From assembly GCA_026874595.1 (NCBI GenBank), contig CM049317.1, positions 66,316,618 through 66,380,617 of the forward strand: 64,000 bases of DNA. Direction: 5' to 3'. This DNA is from Sipunculus nudus (lineage: Eukaryota; Annelida; Sipuncula; Golfingiida; Sipunculidae). Shown piece by piece: positions 22,985-34,579 of the stretch (position 1 is its first letter; each line of letters opens with the position of its first letter). The position numbers were made by a program, and so were the translations under genes. The notes beneath the pieces are model-generated. The model had not been told where the DNA came from, ran no database searches, and worked only from the letters and a program-made list of their open reading frames with translations.

Positions 22985-23320
22985 TGTTTATATACAGACT
23001 GTCCTAATGCTGTGAAAGCATGCTTGTGTCGAACCTGTTTAATACAACCCACCTAATGGACTGGTCTCAAGTGATCATATGTTATGAGTTATTAAACAGT
23101 AGGACTTATTATAGGCAGGTTCTGAATATTTTATGAAATGCGTAAAAGCCAGGTGGTTGCAATACACAGAGTTAATTATACTTATTATAACTGCATATTT
23201 AAGGTACTGATATTCAGTGCCTTTATTAACCAGTTGCCCACATTTTACAGATGGTCAACTGTACAGGTTAATATACAGGTTGTTCTTAATGCTGTGAAAG
23301 CATGCTTGTGTTTATATACT
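22985..23320 (+). repeat. Direct repeat, ~290 bp apart
   Basis: 'aatgctgtgaaagcatgcttgtgt' with a neighbouring 'tttatatac' and 'ctgtcctaatgctg/ttgttcttaatgctg' recurs at about 23005 and 23287. Nothing coding is recognised in 22840-23925 apart from low-complexity open frames. Confidence 0.5.
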
Positions 23321-23927
23321 ATTATACAAGCTGTACTTAATTTTCCTCTTTTCAACCTCATTTATTTTGTTTGTTCCATGTGTGCTCTTGTAAATATAAT
23401 TTACTGTATTGGCAACTGGACCACTTTTGTCACAATAATAAAAGTACAATCTAAACGACGGATGAAATTATTAAATATGTTCTTAAAAATGTTACTTTTG
23501 ATAATCGCTTTGTTGTAGCAAGGTGCATAAAAAATTTGGTATATAAATAGGTTCAGTTCTTCTTTTGATCTACTTTCTCTTTCCATTTTCCTACCTTTGT
23601 CCTGCTTTTTGTATTTCTATTTCTAATTTTTTTCCTACTTTTTTTGTATTTCTATTCCTTCATTTGTCTGCCTTTTACATAGGTGTGTCCTGGCAGCTGG
23701 AGGGAAGGTTAACAACTATAGGAGGTTGTATGGTTACTGTGTTTTACCAAAGGGTGAAATAACAGTTTCTAGAGGCGATTTTTCATGTCCCAGGCCAACC
23801 AAGTAATGATATGGATCTGACTGGAGCTTGGTTTACATTACCTTTTATTACCAGTTTATTTTTATTTATATGCATCAAAATTGTGGAAGCAAGTTTGACC
23901 CACCAGCACTTGCTGTGATACACAAAG

Positions 23928-25276
23928 TACCGTATTTTCTTGAACAGACGCCAGGCCTTTAATAGTTGCCTGCCTTATTTAGTCGCCGGGCAAAAACAAT
24001 GTCCAAGAAAAATAAACGCCGGCCTTAAAAAGATGTCGGTCTTGTTCAGAGGCCTGGTGTCAGAGTAGTTTCCATGTTTGCCGCGAGATGTCTTTTCCCG
24101 TCACTATAATTGGTGCATTTACCAGTCAAATAGACCGGAGATTGTATGAATGCCGGTTTGTCCTGATAATACCTTTAAATCCTATATGAATCTTTCGTTT
24201 TTCTTATGCGTATGCCAGTTTCCATAAGAGACACCAAATGTTCCGGATTTGTCCATTATGATTAAAGCAGATCACTGGTTCTAATTAAGGCCACACTATC
24301 ACTAATAAAGGCTAACAATATCAGTGCTGTCAAGCTACGTAAAAATAGTACCGCTTGCAACAAGCGTCTACCTCTGGTTTATAAAACTGTTAAAATACGT
24401 TTGGGCACATATTTCTTGTGTAGCATGAAGGCACCAAGTGATGGTGTGAAGTGGTACAGTTTGAAGCTACTGTCAAGCCAATTAACGCTCCCTGCTTTTA
24501 GGTGCGTCCCCAATGTTACCAAAATATTGGTGTAAATGTAATGGAAGAGCCATCCCGTGTTTGGTGTACAGAAGTTCGTAAACGTTTGAATACGCTGTGT
24601 CAAGCTGAATCAGTTAAAAGACGGTAGGAAAGTGTATTGAGATGAATTACGTTGTACCGTTTCAAGTACCAAACCCCGTATATCGATGGAACCAAGGATA
24701 CCAGTTGAACGCCGTGCACATTTAATGGAAGAGCCACCCCGTGTTCAGAGGGAAACAATGGTGCCGACTGCTCGTTGTGTAAAATAAATGGAACAGCCAA
24801 ATGAAACACTGGTGTACTTAGTTTCGAGAGGCCGGCGCAGACAGATTCTTGTTGACAATTGCAAGCTTTCGCCGTGACTCCCCGTAAATTCTTATAATGG
24901 TGCGTGTTTGTGGAGTCTGCGCGTGTCCTATATCACAGATTCTTGTTGACAGCTGCAATTCTCGCCGTGATGCCCCGTAAACTCTTTAATATGATACGTG
25001 ATTGTGGAGATTGCGTATGTCCCATATCCCTATGGCATCTAAGGAAATTTTATAAACACAATCCTTATACCGGCGATGTTTCACTTGGGGCCCTGAGTAG
25101 TGACTGATGGGTTTATTATTTTGACGTTTTCTTTTTTTGTTTTGTCTGAATAACCTTATACTGTCTTTTTTAATTAAACGCTGTCCTTAAATAGAAGCCG
25201 GTCTTGTTTAGACACCGGGTGAAAGTAGCGGCTGAAAAATATATACGCCCCGGCGTCTATTCATGTAAATACGGTA
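23928..25276 (+). mobile_element. Inverted-repeat DNA transposon (non-autonomous), 'TACCGTATTT' termini
   Basis: The left end TACCGTATTTTCTTGAACAG and the right end, read on the other strand, TACCGTATTTACATGAATAG, continue into AGACGCC. Both ends begin with TA, consistent with a TA target site. Inner sub-terminal text with 'cgccggcc...gtcttgttcaga' is mirrored at 25190-25230. Inside are a ~98 bp tandem duplication (24841-25035, 'cagattcttgttgacaa/gctgcaa') and repeated 'taatggaagagccaccccgtg'. No transposase frame was seen. It lies just upstream of the MTPAP-like exon. Confidence 0.8.
24841..25035 (+). repeat. ~98 bp tandem duplication inside the TACCGTATTT element
   Basis: Two copies beginning 'acagattcttgttgacaa' and 'acagattcttgttgacag', each with 'cgccgtga.gccccgtaaa' and 'tgtttgtggagtctgcg' type text. 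Confidence 0.75.
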
Positions 25277-25687
25277 GAAGTCATTTAAATGGAATTAGGG
25301 CCTACTGAGAGTTGTGACACCAGTCATACAGAGTACCACTGCAATGACAATCCATCCCCTTGAAATGATTTCACTGTACAAATCACATAATAATAACATG
25401 AGGTCATTAGTGAAGAATTAACACAAAAGGATTTTTGTGAATGTGTAAAGTGCATGCAAGTTGAGTCTATATGGTGATTTCAGTTGTTTCCTGCACATTA
25501 CAAATCTTAGCTCGGTAACAAAAAAATCAGAGACTTGCTCAGAGACCTAGTCTGAAATCAAAGAAAAGTGCACGTATATCAGTATATAAGTATGTGTGCG
25601 TGTTTCTTTATTAATATTCTTATTCAGTGATCAGTGTCTGAAATATATTTACATATATCACTTATTTTACATGTATCACTTTTTCAG

Positions 25688-25908
25688 CACTTCCGTTCAG
25701 ATGTCAGAAATTTTATGGACACTAGGTGAAATAGACAGCCGAATGCGCCCCCTGGTGTTCACAATACGTCATTGGGCCAGGTCACATCAGGTCACACACA
25801 GTGCTCCCGGGCCATGGCTGTCCAACTTCATGCTGACATTATTGGTGATCTACTATCTACAGATCAGCTCTGTGCTGCCATCTATCAACCATCTACTTGA
25901 GCTCACAG
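25688..25908 (+). CDS. MTPAP-like gene, internal exon
   Basis: Exon of a mitochondrial poly(A) RNA polymerase-like gene (the enzyme adds and extends poly(A) tails on mitochondrial mRNAs). Acceptor CACTTTTTCAG|CACTTC, donor CTCACAG|GTGAGG, 221 bp. The peptide MSEILWTLGEIDSRMRPLVF, then RHWARSH and WLSNFMLTLLVIYYLQ, follows the human segment [20 protein letters not shown]...WARAH...ITNFSLTMMVIFFLQ, the central helical domain. Upstream exons of this gene were not found in the window; the broken exon at 595-801 lies on the same strand but far away. Confidence 0.85.
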
Positions 25909-26268
25909 GTGAGGCAGTTGATGCTCAATCAAATGCTTACAAAAAATTGGCTTCTCAGGCACAATTTAAAAAAAAATCTGTGAGGAGGGACTATGTTTTT
26001 TTACCTTTTTGTTATACATTCTGAATAAAACTTTCATATGATCAGGGAAAACATGCAGTATCAAACTTATTAGTGTTTGGTAAACAGGTTAAAAGCACAT
26101 CATAACATAAACAAATCTTATCAAAATTTTGTATTTATTTTCTTGAAGGAAATGTTTGAGTGAACAAAATCTACTAAATATGTAATTTTTTTTTCAGGCA
26201 AGCTCAGAACTGATGCATGAAGTGTCTTAAATCTAACCTTTTATTTATCTTACAATGGTTTCATGTAA

Positions 26269-28245
26269 CAGGGTTCATACACTTATCATGAGAAAAATTT
26301 CAAGCACTTTTCAAGCACTTTTCAAGGACCTGAAAAGTATTTTCAAGGACATCATAATTTATGGACGGTCAGTGCACCTTCACCCATGCATGTTGCCGAC
26401 ATCGAAAGGCTTGTAACACAAATTGCAAAATAATATTCATAATGAGATGGACCATATAGTGTGATAAAAAGGCCAGGAAATGTAAAATAAGTAATAGTTA
26501 TAAGGAAGTGACTCAGAAAAGTAACAAATTTAACCGAAATCTACATAAACAGCAATTGAAGCGCTTGTTGTTTACCCTTCGGTATAGAAAGTCGCGGTTA
26601 ATACAAAACGGCATATTGTTTTAACTTTACATTCAAAATGATCACTCATCTTTTACATGACCTTGACAGAAATAACTAATCTGATAACGAGGGTCTAAAA
26701 CATATAATATCTTGAATAGGGATCTGTGATTTGCCGAATAGCTCAAACTTTAGCAAATTATACGCTCTTGCCGAAAAAACTCTGACAGTTCGGTGATCGT
26801 GGGGGATAGGCTATTCATTCAAGTTTCCAACGGCAAAAAAATCAATAAAAGCCTGTAATATGTTACCCTTATACGATATTTGGGTATAGTATTATCAAAT
26901 TATTTAAAACAATACTAGTCAAACTTCGTTTCAGCACGTATAATATGACGACCTTGTCGTGCACGAGGTTTCTGCCGTTTACCGCCAAGTCACAGGCCGC
27001 ACGTGTCAACAAATGGCCGGGCAACACCTGTGAAGATCGTTATCTAACGATTAAAGACGCAGCCAGATTTCTATTCAAACCTTTCATATATTTGATTAAA
27101 ACTAACAGTGTGAAATCTTATTTTAAAAAAAATCTTATTGGTGAGCTTTATGCAATCGTTATGCAGGACAAGGACCCGATGCTGGAAGTTGTAAATGTCG
27201 CTGAACACTCTTTAAACGGCCAGCGTACTACGCTTACAAACGGCTATCACATCGCAACAAAAATGTGATTTCCCCCATGGATCCCAGCCTTTTACATACT
27301 GACGCCAAAGTATGTGAATATACGTCAGTACCTGCCAAACGCCTAAACCTATTTCGGACAAACAGTATTTATCCTTTATTGGATTGACCCCGCGTGTAAA
27401 CTGTATTTCTCTGATCAGTGGTCTTAGGGAGCTAACAAATCATGTAACACGCGTACACGTGGAATGCGCAGGTACCAAGATAAAAAAAAAAAAAAACGCA
27501 ACCCGTGGGTAAACTGAAAAACCTTTAACCAAAACAAAGTCGGATCGGGTTCGTTGGGGAAATATGACCCCTCTGATATAATTATTATCGCCGAGTTTCC
27601 AATGTAAAACGTAAAGTTAACTTGATTTAAACAACATGTTCTACTGGGCGAATTAGTTTTATATTATTATTATCCCTCAGATTCGAATTGTTCCCATCAT
27701 GTATTTTTCACACATTTTATTCCCCTGGTTTGTTCCAAGATAATTATTTCCTTTGGACAGATCTTCTCAAAAGCTAATTTAATAATCTCTGTAGTATTAC
27801 ATTTAAATTTAAATTATAAATCTTTCGAAAATACTACGTGAACTCGCCTAGCGTGTATTGAGTTCTCAATTAAAGCGCTTTTATACGTATCTCGGGGGAA
27901 ATCTCCACAATCTTTCCAGTAAAGCAGCTCACTTACGATTTGATAATAAACATGGTTATTACCCTCGTATGTTTACTTGTTACATCGTCACTTTCACTGC
28001 CCAGTCTCATTCATCCACGATTGGGTTAATTCTATTTCATACATTTGACGTAGAGATGCCCGAGAGTCGATATTAAAATACCAGGTATATGCATACACAC
28101 AACATACACCAAACTCTTTCACAAAATTTTATTTTCAAGCACTTTTCCAAACCACTCTGTCTGTTTAATCACTTTTTAAGCCCTTGAAATTGAAATGACT
28201 AAATTCAAGCACTTTTCAAGGTTTTTAAGGTGCGTACGAACCCTG
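26269..28245 (+). mobile_element. Inverted-repeat DNA transposon with CAGGGTTC termini (hAT-like)
   Basis: The left end is CAGGGTTCATAC and the right end, on the other strand, is CAGGGTTCGTACGC; both are followed by text of the form 'cttgaaaagtgcttgaa' (left 26300-26350, right 28130-28220). CAG...CTG ends suit hAT-type elements. The flanking 8 bp (tcatgtaa and tgttatat) do not match well, so the target duplication is decayed or the edge is misplaced. The 107-codon frame at 26945-27268 has no recognisable transposase motif. The element sits in an intron of the MTPAP-like gene. Confidence 0.72.
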
Positions 28246-28848
28246 TGTTATATCTCTGTCAATTTATTTTGCCAAACGTGTGTTCACCTAAGATTGCTTG
28301 TCATTTTGTTTCCACAATATCTTCTAAATTCCTACTGAATAGCCAAACAGTGGCCAAAGATCTGGATCTGGTTGTGGATCCAGTAAAATTCATCTGTTTA
28401 GCCTGGTTATCCACTGCCAAAGTACATCAAAAAGTTGAATTGATATTTCAAAGAAGGGTAGGCCAATGTAAAACAATTAATTCAGGGCAGGGTATTTAAG
28501 ATATTGGGGGCATATCTGATTCGGGATCCAGGCATCGGCCCAGATGTTGTCCAGTGGTAGAGATATTTTGTAAAATCATGTTCAGCAATTTAAAGAAGTA
28601 AATGACCATGATACATCGATTTTTTATGAACCTTTTGTAGTACTGTAATATGTGCTGTACAGAATTATGACTGTTTTCATGTATTTTCCCTTATAGCAAA
28701 GATAATTTTTGTTGCTCTTTTGTATATTATTTAAAAAAAATAAAAATCTAAACAATTGCAGCATGTTAATCAAATAAAAGACATAAATAGTGGCTAACAT
28801 TTTTCTGGATAAAACAGCAGCTTATTTTACAAGAGGAACAGGTGCAAC

Positions 28849-28876
28849 ACACACACACACACATATATATATAATA
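28849..28876. repeat. (CA)n(TA)n microsatellite
   Basis: 'acacacacacacacacatatatatata' within an intron of the MTPAP-like gene. Confidence 0.9.
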
Positions 28877-28970
28877 TAAGGATTTTGTTAGATTCCCTTG
28901 TAAAATAATTCTTTACACTCTGTGCAATAACAAAGCAGAATTAATTAAATTCCATTTTGTGGTATTTTAG

Positions 28971-29033
28971 GGGCGATTTGGAAGAAACACCCTTTCTACA
29001 GAATGCACCACCTGGAAAATGTCCCTTTCAGTG
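28971..29033 (+). CDS. MTPAP-like gene, predicted short internal exon
   Basis: A 63 bp candidate exon with strong signals: acceptor TGGTATTTTAG|GGGCG and donor CAGTG|GTAATA. Its length is a multiple of three, and the only frame compatible with the exons at 25688-25908 and 29577-30112 is open. It would encode AIWKKHPFYRMHHLENVPFS, joining ELTG to EDLLRGFF. This region is variable in the family, so sequence similarity does not confirm it. Support comes from phase and splice sites only. Confidence 0.6.
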
Positions 29034-29576
29034 GTAATAAGGCTACACTAGGCAAGTATTACCATGACATTTTTATGAGATATTTGCATTCTTCTATACA
29101 TGTCTAAAATCATATAACTAACTATATCTGAATGTTTACATACTTTCTCCCGTTCTTCGATGTAGAGCTGGGAGAAGTACCAGGTTCCTTGTAACGCTTA
29201 CCAAGTCCTAGAGTCCATAATTTCTGTAGACTTCAGAGTGTACATTACAAATCTAAATGTAAAATGAACTTAAAGGATCTATATTTATTCATAATTGTAG
29301 GGCTTAGTAAAATGTAGTGGTCAGTTAAACAGATGCTTGTATAACACTTCATTTCTTTTACTTATTACAACCCAAATACATATATAAATACACTAGAGTG
29401 GATTTCCAATGTTTTGTATGTTCCTTCACTTCGCGATAGTTTAGCCATCAACTTCACCTATTTTTATAGTTATTCTTCTAGAAAATACTTATCATAGGTA
29501 CATAGAGACTCATAATTATTGAGAAAACTTGTATTAAACTCATAATAATATTAACCAAATTCTGGTACTTTTGCAG

Positions 29577-30112
29577 AGGATCTGCTGAGAGGTTTCTTCG
29601 ACCTTTACCGAGACTTTGACTTTACGCAGAAGGGACTTTCTGTGATACAGGGCACAGCAGTGGATATCCCAGAAGCCTGTGCATTACACATCCAAAACCC
29701 AGTAGAACCGGAACTGAATGCCTGCAAGAATGTCATGGAAACAGACCTGAGACACTTTCAGAAATGTTGCGAGGAAACCTTTAGGACACTTGAGCAAACT
29801 TCAAGAAGGACCGGAGGAGCAACTGACCCATGGGGGATTTTGTGTTTGTGTCCACCTAGTGTGAATTCAGATACCCAAAACAATGCTACAGTTACTATTG
29901 GCACTGTTTTCAGTGAGGAAAGGCCATCAAATGATATTGGGCCAACTCTGCCTGAACCGATCAAACTGAAAATGGACCATCTGTTTGATACAGATGACAG
30001 GACTAATAGTCAATCTGACTCTCGAAAGTCAGAACCAAAGTCAGATTCTGATGTTAGTCATGTAGCACTGAATAATGAGACTGAAAGAGATCGGACTAAT
30101 TCTGGATCATAG
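29577..30112 (+). CDS. MTPAP-like gene, last exon and stop
   Basis: Terminal exon: acceptor TACTTTTGCAG|AGGATC, stop TAG at 30110-30112. The first half, LLRGFFDLYRDFDF then ALHIQNPVEPELNACKNV, matches the human MTPAP C-terminal domain (LLKEFFEYFGNFAF, LYIQNPFETSLNISKNV). The last roughly 70 residues are acidic and Ser/Asp/Asn-rich, a low-complexity tail that looks lineage-specific. Together with the two exons above this is the single-copy 3' end of the gene; the intron before 28971 contains a ~2 kb inverted-repeat transposon. Confidence 0.88.
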
Positions 30113-30134
30113 AACACATTGGATTTATTTAAAA

Positions 30135-30140
30135 AATAAA
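30135..30140 (+). promoter_or_regulatory. Polyadenylation signal of the MTPAP-like gene
   Basis: AATAAA lies 22 bases after the stop codon of the MTPAP-like last exon. Transcript evidence is not available, so use of this site is inferred. Confidence 0.6.
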
Positions 30141-31420
30141 AGTTTATCTAAAGTACCATGTGAGTTTCTTCCAGCTTGATACACATTTATCAGTATTGCA
30201 TTTTTGGTAATAGGAAATATTTTTAATACTGGAATAGTAAATTTATCACAAAATCCTTGAAAACTAAGATATACAAGAAAGTAATTAACTTACAAATAAC
30301 AATGAGTATCTCATACTGGTGCAAGTTATGTGATTTGAGATTATGGGATTAGGTTACCTGCCATCTCACACCACCTTCTGGCCATGGGTAGCATACTTAT
30401 TACATAAGTCCCAGATTAAAAACAACCAGAGCCAAGCCCCTTTTCCCAACAGACTAAACTCAAAATGCACCACAAACACCTGACAGGTAACCTCTCCAAC
30501 AACAACTTTTTTACCATCAGCTTCAAAGTCCAATGCCTTATCCAGTGGGCTGCATCCTACCCCACCGGCACACCGAGTTAATATTTTTGGATGGGAAATG
30601 GACAGAACCCTTACTTCAGCTTTTGTCTCTAAGAAGAACTAATTGAACTAACCATGATGATCTTAACAGCATATCCTTTAAATGAATAACCATGAGCAAT
30701 ACAGTTGCGTTTTATACAATGGAAACAGTAGAATATATTCTGGGCCAAGGGTTGCAGGAGCTGTTCTGCCAACTGCCTTGACTGAATTTGTATGACACAA
30801 TCCAGAATAGAATTGAAAAAAAACTTCAAATGATTGAATATATAATGCTTATATATATAAGCAAGCAAATTCCAGCTGATGATGTCAGACAATGAAAGGA
30901 TGTTACTCACAAGCACAGACATGGAAAACCTATGTAAGAGCATTTTAGGGCACATTTGCATAATGAAGTCAAAATTGTGGAGATTAAGGTCGTAGGTTGT
31001 TAGGTCAATTGGTCGACCAATCAACGGTGTAAGCAGACTTTCAAAAACCTGTTCATATTCGCAACAAAGTCAATTCTATAAACTGCATACATGTGCACAC
31101 AAACCATATTTGCAGGAAAAAGCAAGTTTTACACAGTTCTCTTCTTTTATTAAACAAGGACTTTCAACAGAAAATTCACAAAAAGTGTTGTACAATCAGG
31201 GAGCACAGCTCATTATCTTGAACCGGAATACCTTATTAAAACTTGGTGGAAGTGGAATATTTGCAAGTGCATGTTATCTGACAATATTTCTCGTATATCT
31301 ATATATGTGCACATATTTATATACTTCTAAAAACCTTATTATTGTATCCCCAGACAAAGTGTTTGGTTTGTAATGCAGAATTTGTAATTTACAGTATTGT
31401 GTAAAGTATTCAGTATGCCT
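30141..31420. other. Single-copy stretch after the MTPAP-like gene
   Basis: No gene recognised. The open frames on both strands (30629-31024 minus, 31110-31373 plus) are low-complexity or hydrophobic, with no family signature or splice context. Confidence 0.35.
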
Positions 31421-31423
31421 TCA

Positions 31424-31860
31424 ATATGCGAATTTGACACATATATGAACATATAGCAACTATAGTATTCATATTTTCATCAAGTAGTCCTCATGATAAG
31501 AAAGCACCTTCAATACCTTTACATGAAAAATTTTAATTAATGAAGTCAATGCCTAGCAGGCAACAAATAAACTGGTAAAATATCAACCTTAGATTTGAGG
31601 TACACAAAAAGATGTTATATTGACACTTTAAGCATGGATAACATACATGCTGCCAAAGATTGAATGACAGTTTGCATGTGTAGTTGAGGTGTTTCATTTA
31701 CGACTGATAGTTTCGCAATAATTTTCCTTGTGTGGATATTGCGAATTTGACACATAAATAAACATAGAGCAACTACAGTATTCGTATTTTCATCAAGTAG
31801 TCTTCATGATAAGAAAACACCTTCAATACCTTTACATGAAGTATTTTAATTAATATAATC
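31424..31860 (+). repeat. Direct repeat of ~120 bp, 313 bp apart
   Basis: 'gcgaatttgacacata.atgaacata.agcaacta.agtattc.tattttcatcaagtagtc.tcatgataagaaa.cacc ttcaatacctttacatgaa' occurs at about 31426-31545 and 31739-31857. Confidence 0.85.
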
Positions 31861-32487
31861 AAATGTAAAACAAGATTTTTAATATTAACTTTAATATTGT
31901 AAATCTGTATCGTAAAAAGGCTGACAGGTTTCTAGCAATCAAACTGCTGATTCTAGATCAGAGATGAGAATTAAATGACGAGGTCATTCTCATGGAGAAT
32001 TATATCAGCCTAATCATCTGAGTGACACTTATAATAGGCCTTACTCCAATAAGGCTCTCTCTCTCTGTCTGGAATAACTAGTCTTACAAACTAATACCCT
32101 ATTCTTAACGACAGGATATTCTTACCACCTGTGGGCATAATTTACCTTCCCCAAGGAGGTGATGTTTCCCACTGTGTGTGCTTGTGTTATTTATTTATCC
32201 ATGAGGAGAATACAAAAAAATTCCTGATATCAACAAGATTATCTACTCAATTGAAAAACCTTATAGCTTGCATAGGTTCATGAACCAGAAGTCTAGGTGC
32301 GGCTTCGAAGGGGTTTTCCAAATCTTTTTCCAGCACATAACAGATAGAGTACAGACAAGTTTGTGTGCAGTTTTAAATAGACATGCAGATTTTAATGGAG
32401 ACTTTACAGTAGTTCCGATTTCATTACCAAGGGATGGTATGATGTTAAGTTTGGAGCAATGCCTAGCAGGCAACAAATAAACTGGTA
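31550..32487 (+). repeat. Short exact direct repeat pair
   Basis: 'aatgcctagcaggcaacaaa' continuing 'taaactggtaaa' occurs at 31549-31580 and 32457-32488, about 0.9 kb apart. It may mark repeat-element ends. Confidence 0.75.
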
Positions 32488-32809
32488 AATCCTGAATGCA
32501 CAAAAGTGACATCTGGTGAGCATATAGGCTACCAACACAAGCTCAGTGCATGTTAGATGTCCACATTATTAAAACATACAGCATATATTCCAGTATCACA
32601 TATACTTGGCATGACTTATGACTGAGCAACTTGGTTTCAAACGATGTAAAAACTGATAACAAATTTGTACCAATCGATCTCAAACTTACAGGGTTGATTG
32701 AAATCCAACACCCGTGGAAGCCTAATGTTATCAGTCCGTAAAGGTCAAGGTCATCAGAAAACGTAAAATTTTTTATTTCGTCATAACTTCGTTCATTATT
32801 GTCCTATCT

Positions 32810-33900
32810 ACACAAACTATAGTTCATTTTGTTTCCCTAGGCTTTCTTTATGCAATGCTTTGGTCACATGTTATCTCTGATGTATCCTTGTGTCAGTATG
32901 TCTGTCCGTTTGTCAGTTTTCCTCAATTTTGCCTGCTTGCTGGTTCTTGTGCCTTACATATACCATTCAATAGATCAGAGTTTTGCAGGAATCCTTTTGA
33001 GACTAGTATATGTTGGGTCTAACACTAATATCTCTAAACTGAATTTTCATTTTCGGAAAATAGCCTTCAGTAGGAGCTGCACCCGAACACTAAAAGATAT
33101 AGTTGTTTGACATATCTTCAAAACTATAAACCTTAGCTACATAAACTATAGCTCAATATGTTCCTTTATTCTTTTCCCAGGTGATGGTCTAGTCAGTTGT
33201 TATCTAAGATATCTCAGTATGTCAGTGTGTCCGTCATTTTTCAGCTGTCGTCAAATTCGCCTATCTGCATGTTCTTCCTTCTGATATATGGCTTTCCACA
33301 GGCCAGATTTTATAAACAATCCCTCATAAAGTTATACTGTTGATACAATGCCTAAAGTTCTATAAAATCTGATGCCATTTAGACTCAATAGTCCGAAGGT
33401 AAAGGTCAAGGTAATTAAAAAAACTACAAAATAGGTTTCTTCAATTCTTCATCCAAATTTTTCGATGCTGTATAAACTGTAGGTCATTTTATTCGCCATT
33501 CCATGGCCTTTCTTTTGATATGTAGCTGTCTTAATCTGCCGTTACCATGTTTATGCTTTTTCTTGGGGAAATTCATGATATTTCAAGATATGGGGTCTCA
33601 TTTATCTAACTTTAACAGCTAGAAAGGTCTTCAGGTACCATTGGATCAGTTTTACTGGACCTTATACCTAATTACGGGATATCTCGTACAATTTTTCGTC
33701 AAACGGGATATTACAAGATTTAACTTTTTTGATATACAGACAACAAATCTCAACCAATCGCTCTGAAGGTTATACAGTTGATAGAAAAAAGAAACTCCTG
33801 CAAGTCTTTTTTAGTGGAGATAAGCCAAAGGTCAAGGGCAAGGTCACCGAAAAACGTTATTTCGCTCAAAACCGTCGTCTAAAATTGTCCTCTTTAAACA
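32810..33900 (+). repeat. ~330 bp tandem repeat units upstream of block B
   Basis: 'cacaaactatagttcattttgtt' type starts occur at 32810, 33140 and 33470 (spacing 330 and 330), with a degenerate copy at 33898. Units include 'aaaggtcaaggtcatcagaaaac' (about 32742, 33400, 33830) and 'ggtcacatgttatctctgatgtatc'. The first 450 bases of the window belong to the same family. Confidence 0.75.
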
Positions 33901-33936
33901 CAAACTATCGCTCATTTGATTAATCTCCATCGAAAT

Positions 33937-34116
33937 CGAAATCTGATGATGACAGAAATGAGCACCAAGTTGGGCCACATTCTTGGCTGTTTAGTTGAGG
34001 AGACCATCTCAAAACTCCTCCCACATGGAGTCCTTCACCCGTTTGGTTCCTCTGTCAATGGTTTTGGAAAATATGACTGTAGCCTTGACATTCTGATGCT
34101 GATGGATCCTCCTTAA
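33937..34116 (+). pseudogene. MTPAP-type nucleotidyltransferase exon, copy B (broken)
   Basis: Homologue of the block A exon, sharing the same TAA stop (34114-34116) and the downstream donor GATG|GTAAGG. The catalytic motif reads C-S-L-D, so the first metal-binding aspartate is absent here too, but by a different replacement than in A. The 5' part differs from A: the TTTCAAAG acceptor region is missing and the preceding text is from the ~330 bp repeat family. Confidence 0.72.
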
Positions 34117-34579
34117 ATGATGGTAAGGCTTTTATGTTTCGTAAAATCCATGGGGTTGAGCTATCAAAGACATTGAATCATCAAGATGCTCTTGGTTACA
34201 TTTCATAAATAACTGGAGCTGATATCATAACTGCCAATCAAATCCAATAAACCAAATGTAAACAAAACACCCTTCCCAAGCCTTTTCACTGAATGACCTA
34301 TAGGTTACCTATTTTTTCAGACATTGGTGACTTAGTATTACGGTTCCTGTGCACTCTTTTGAAATTGTTCACTTCAAGTTGACCCTTTCACTTCAGGTCT
34401 CACCCTTTACCTATCTTTTGTTATTACTGACACATAAAGGATATAAGGTAAGGTCTTTCATTACATTAATAGTGTTGTGTGGTACTGATAGTTTGACTAA
34501 ATGGAAATGGTTCTAACAAGACAAAATATTGTTCTAAACAAAGTCAGGATTGAGATAGACTTAAGCAAACCAAACTAGG

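Noticed and set aside
23138-23518. 126-codon hydrophobic open frame
   Set aside because: AT-rich text with no start context, no family signature and a repeat copy nearby; likely chance.
26945-27268. 107-codon frame inside the CAGGGTTC element as a possible transposase
   Set aside because: No DDE/RW or hAT dimerisation motif visible, and too short; kept only as part of the non-autonomous element.
28230-28499. Frame with CHFVSTISSK as a further MTPAP exon
   Set aside because: It faintly resembles a vertebrate MTPAP stretch, but has no proper donor and starts inside a transposon end; the 63 bp exon at 28971 fits phase and splice signals better.
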